DNA of 46,578 nt from Rhodocollybia butyracea. Its lineage: Eukaryota; Basidiomycota; Agaricomycetes; Agaricales; Omphalotaceae. The stretch is taken from the NCBI GenBank assembly GCA_015501585.1, contig JADNRY010000463.1:1-46578 (forward strand), in the 5' to 3' direction. The notes beneath the pieces were generated by a model. That model ran no database searches, was not told where the DNA came from, and worked only from the letters and a program-made list of their open reading frames with translations. Position numbers and translations under genes: made by a program. This document shows positions 44,517 to 46,578 of this stretch, one piece after another (the first letter of the stretch is position 1; the number at the start of each line of letters is the position of its first letter).

Positions 44517-45360
44517 ATATATGAGACAAGGGGTGTGCAAAATTTTTTTATTATGTATATCCTATACTCTAAATAAAGGCTGTTTAGATGCTCAAAATAA
44601 TTTACATCAGCAATTTCCACGCAGCGGCTGTTCCGGCAAGTGCAACTTTCAAAATGCATCCAATCAAAGTGCTGGCTTCCTTCCATCCTGGAGTCATCGC
44701 TGTGCACTAAATCATAAGTGCTCAAAATTATTTATTTTTACCCAAGCAAATCCAGCATAGCGGCAGAGTCAATGGCACTTTTCCCGCACTTTTCTAAGTT
44801 CTTCATGTGGGGTGCCCTCAACAAATATTCTTCCCTAAAAATTGCTGGACTCTGGAGTAAGTAGGCCCAATAACTGTCAAGCCATGTAATTGACGAGAGA
44901 TTAATGCACTTAGCATGATGGATGTATTGTACATCTATGACCACTGAATGTGCTATGCATTAATTGAATCCAGATTGAGTCATACAGATTACCCTCAGGA
45001 TGCATAGTACCTTTATGCTTGAGTCAGTGGTCCATTGGCCAAGCCCAAAAATCCCATGGCTGAAGTCCTGGAGCAAGTTGTTGATGACAAGCCAATGTTT
45101 GAGTAAGTATAGTCAACTCAGCAGCAGAGGATCTGGAAAAGCCAAAATTTCAAGTTGGCAGTAGTTGTAATGGCTATGGCCCATCGGCCCCTACCCCCCT
45201 TACATAGTGGTGCCGCTATTACATAATACGAACCTCTTACCCTCAGATTACCCGTATTTCGCCTATTACTGCAATAGAACGAGGTATAGCTTATGTCTGA
45301 GGTCTGAGGCCTTACACTTTTTTAAGCTATCTTGTCCTGTATAGGACTATTACAGCAAAT
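44517..45360. other. AT-rich intergenic DNA
   Basis: Only short frames on both strands. I see no gene, RNA or clear repeat here. Confidence 0.45.
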
Positions 45361-46578
45361 ATGTCAGAAATACAGCACAACTCAAGCCATGACACTGTCA
45401 TGGCTCTGGCCTTCTCTTTTCTCTCTTCTGTTCGCTCTCTGCATCTTCCAGATGCTTCATCCTCTCCAGTTGTATTGTTTGACCTGTCTTCCCAAGGAAT
45501 ACAAGAACAGCTGCTCAATTTCAAGCAGTACTGGGACCAGGAGGGACTTTCATCTACTTGCCAGTCATTGGTGGATGTTGTGGTGAAAACTGTGACTTTG
45601 AGGTGTTGTTGGGGTGTAAAGGAACAGGGATTGGATGTAGAGACATGTTTCAGGTGGATAGAACAAGTTAGAAGGCTTGGGGAGGATTTCTGCATCAAAT
45701 CTTCGAAATTTTCACAACCTTCTCCTGCTCCGGCCCTTCCACCATCTCCAATCGCTCCTCTCGCATTGGTAACACGTCCTACACTCGATTCAGATGCCCC
45801 AAAATCGAGTCGATGTCTACAGTTCTTGGTTTCCCTTTTAAACCCATCTCCCATCCACGTGGACCTCGACCGCTCCTTAATGCCTGTTTGTATACAGGCT
45901 TTTCAATGTGATCCACTTAGCACAAGAGAGTCTTGAAAAGAACCAAAACCGCTATGCCAACCTGATTGCCCATCGCATCAAACCCATGGAAGAACGGGTA
46001 TCTTCACAAGATGCACCCATACCCCATTCCTCAGTGCTTTCATCACCTCCATTGATGCCAGGGCATAATACATTGACTCCAGTGCACTCTACTACATCAC
46101 TGCCACTCTCTCAACCAACTAGTGATCACCTGCCGAACATGCCAGCACTGGTGTTCAGTTGTGCAGCTGAGACTCCTGCAGTGTCGAGTCTTCGTAAACA
46201 GGTTAAACGTAACCTCCATGGTCCATTGGTTCACTCTTGTTGCGATCGAGCCGCTGCCACTCATCACGATCAGGTACAGTCACTCCATTGTCTTCACCCA
46301 CTGGAACTCCCTCTCCCCATGTATGCGCTCCTGGTTTGTGTTCACATTCATGGCGCTGGAGATCTCCTATCTCCTCAGCTACCTCACCATCTCGCTCTGG
46401 ACTTTCATTCAGTGTCCAGAGACTGCAACAATTTTCACAGGACATATGTTCATCTTCTGCGCTTATGGAAATTTCCAAAATCCTTCAACGTACACTACCC
46501 ATTAGATAACTGTATGTTTCCCTTTCATGTTTTCAATTTCCCCATCTTCCTCTCTTCCCCTTCCTTCCCCTTTTTCTT
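45361..46578 (+). CDS. Possible hypothetical gene, cut by the window edge
   Basis: Two long open stretches follow each other on the plus strand. One runs from the ATG at 45361 (MSEIQHNSSHD) for 191 codons to 45936. The other, in another frame, runs from about 45900 (LFNVIHLAQESLEKNQNRYA) through the window end without a stop, more than 220 codons. An intron ending at TATACAG (about 45897), with a donor such as GTAACA near 45768, would join them, but the junction is a guess. No domain is recognised. The DNA is rich in C and T, which lowers the stop frequency by chance, and other plus-strand frames here are open too. Low confidence as a real gene; it could be a transposon remnant. Confidence 0.3.

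Noticed and set aside
1..46578. CRISPR array, bacterial operon or phage system
   Set aside because: No regularly spaced short repeats and pervasive spliceosomal introns; the window is eukaryotic.

Overview
This window looks like nuclear DNA of a mushroom-forming basidiomycete (Agaricomycetes-like). Most genes are cut by short GT-AG introns of 46 to 100 bases that can be phased exactly. The families are typically fungal: a Zn2Cys6 regulator with a fungal transcription-factor middle region, a GH17 glucanase, a membrane P450, a flavin monooxygenase, and lineage-specific paralogs. No bacterial, plasmid, phage or CRISPR feature is visible.

Layout. 1-2.5 kb is gene-free and holds several short repeats. 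2.6-12.3 kb is a conserved block: a GEN1/Yen1-like Holliday junction resolvase (minus), a secreted GH17 glucanase (plus, five introns) and a 14-exon Zn2Cys6 regulator (minus, one frame break). 13.4-24.5 kb is an expansion of one unfamiliar gene family: four head-to-tail minus-strand copies with the same five-exon layout and the same TATA-box promoter. The two middle copies are intact and the outer two are broken. Their beta-core resembles 2-oxoglutarate/Fe(II) dioxygenases, but the metal-ligand motifs appear to be missing. An intact flavin monooxygenase lies inside the array, and a ten-exon P450 follows it.

28-40.5 kb is a duplicated and decaying zone. It has two copies of a second basidiomycete-type family (28.3 and 35.3 kb), an alpha/beta hydrolase with a degraded 3' copy, a TBC1D20/Gyp10-like Rab GAP with two degraded copies, a CACTA-type foldback element with 3-bp target duplication, and a small inverted-repeat element. 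About eight complete, degenerate or truncated copies of an intron-containing tRNA-Gly(TCC)-like gene lie between 29.8 and 44.5 kb. 40.7-46.6 kb is AT-rich and repeat-dominated, with one possible partial gene running off the right edge.

A cross-cutting point: six frame breaks in three otherwise well-conserved genes (regulator, P450, hydrolase) are each one base missing at a G/C run. Restoring them makes every exon sum divisible by three. Either these genes are recently dead or the consensus under-calls G/C homopolymers.

Probable joint roles: resolvase in recombination repair, GH17 in cell-wall remodelling, TBC protein in ER/Golgi Rab control. The monooxygenase, P450 and oxygenase-like array could be oxidative accessory metabolism, but no backbone synthase is present, so this stays a guess.
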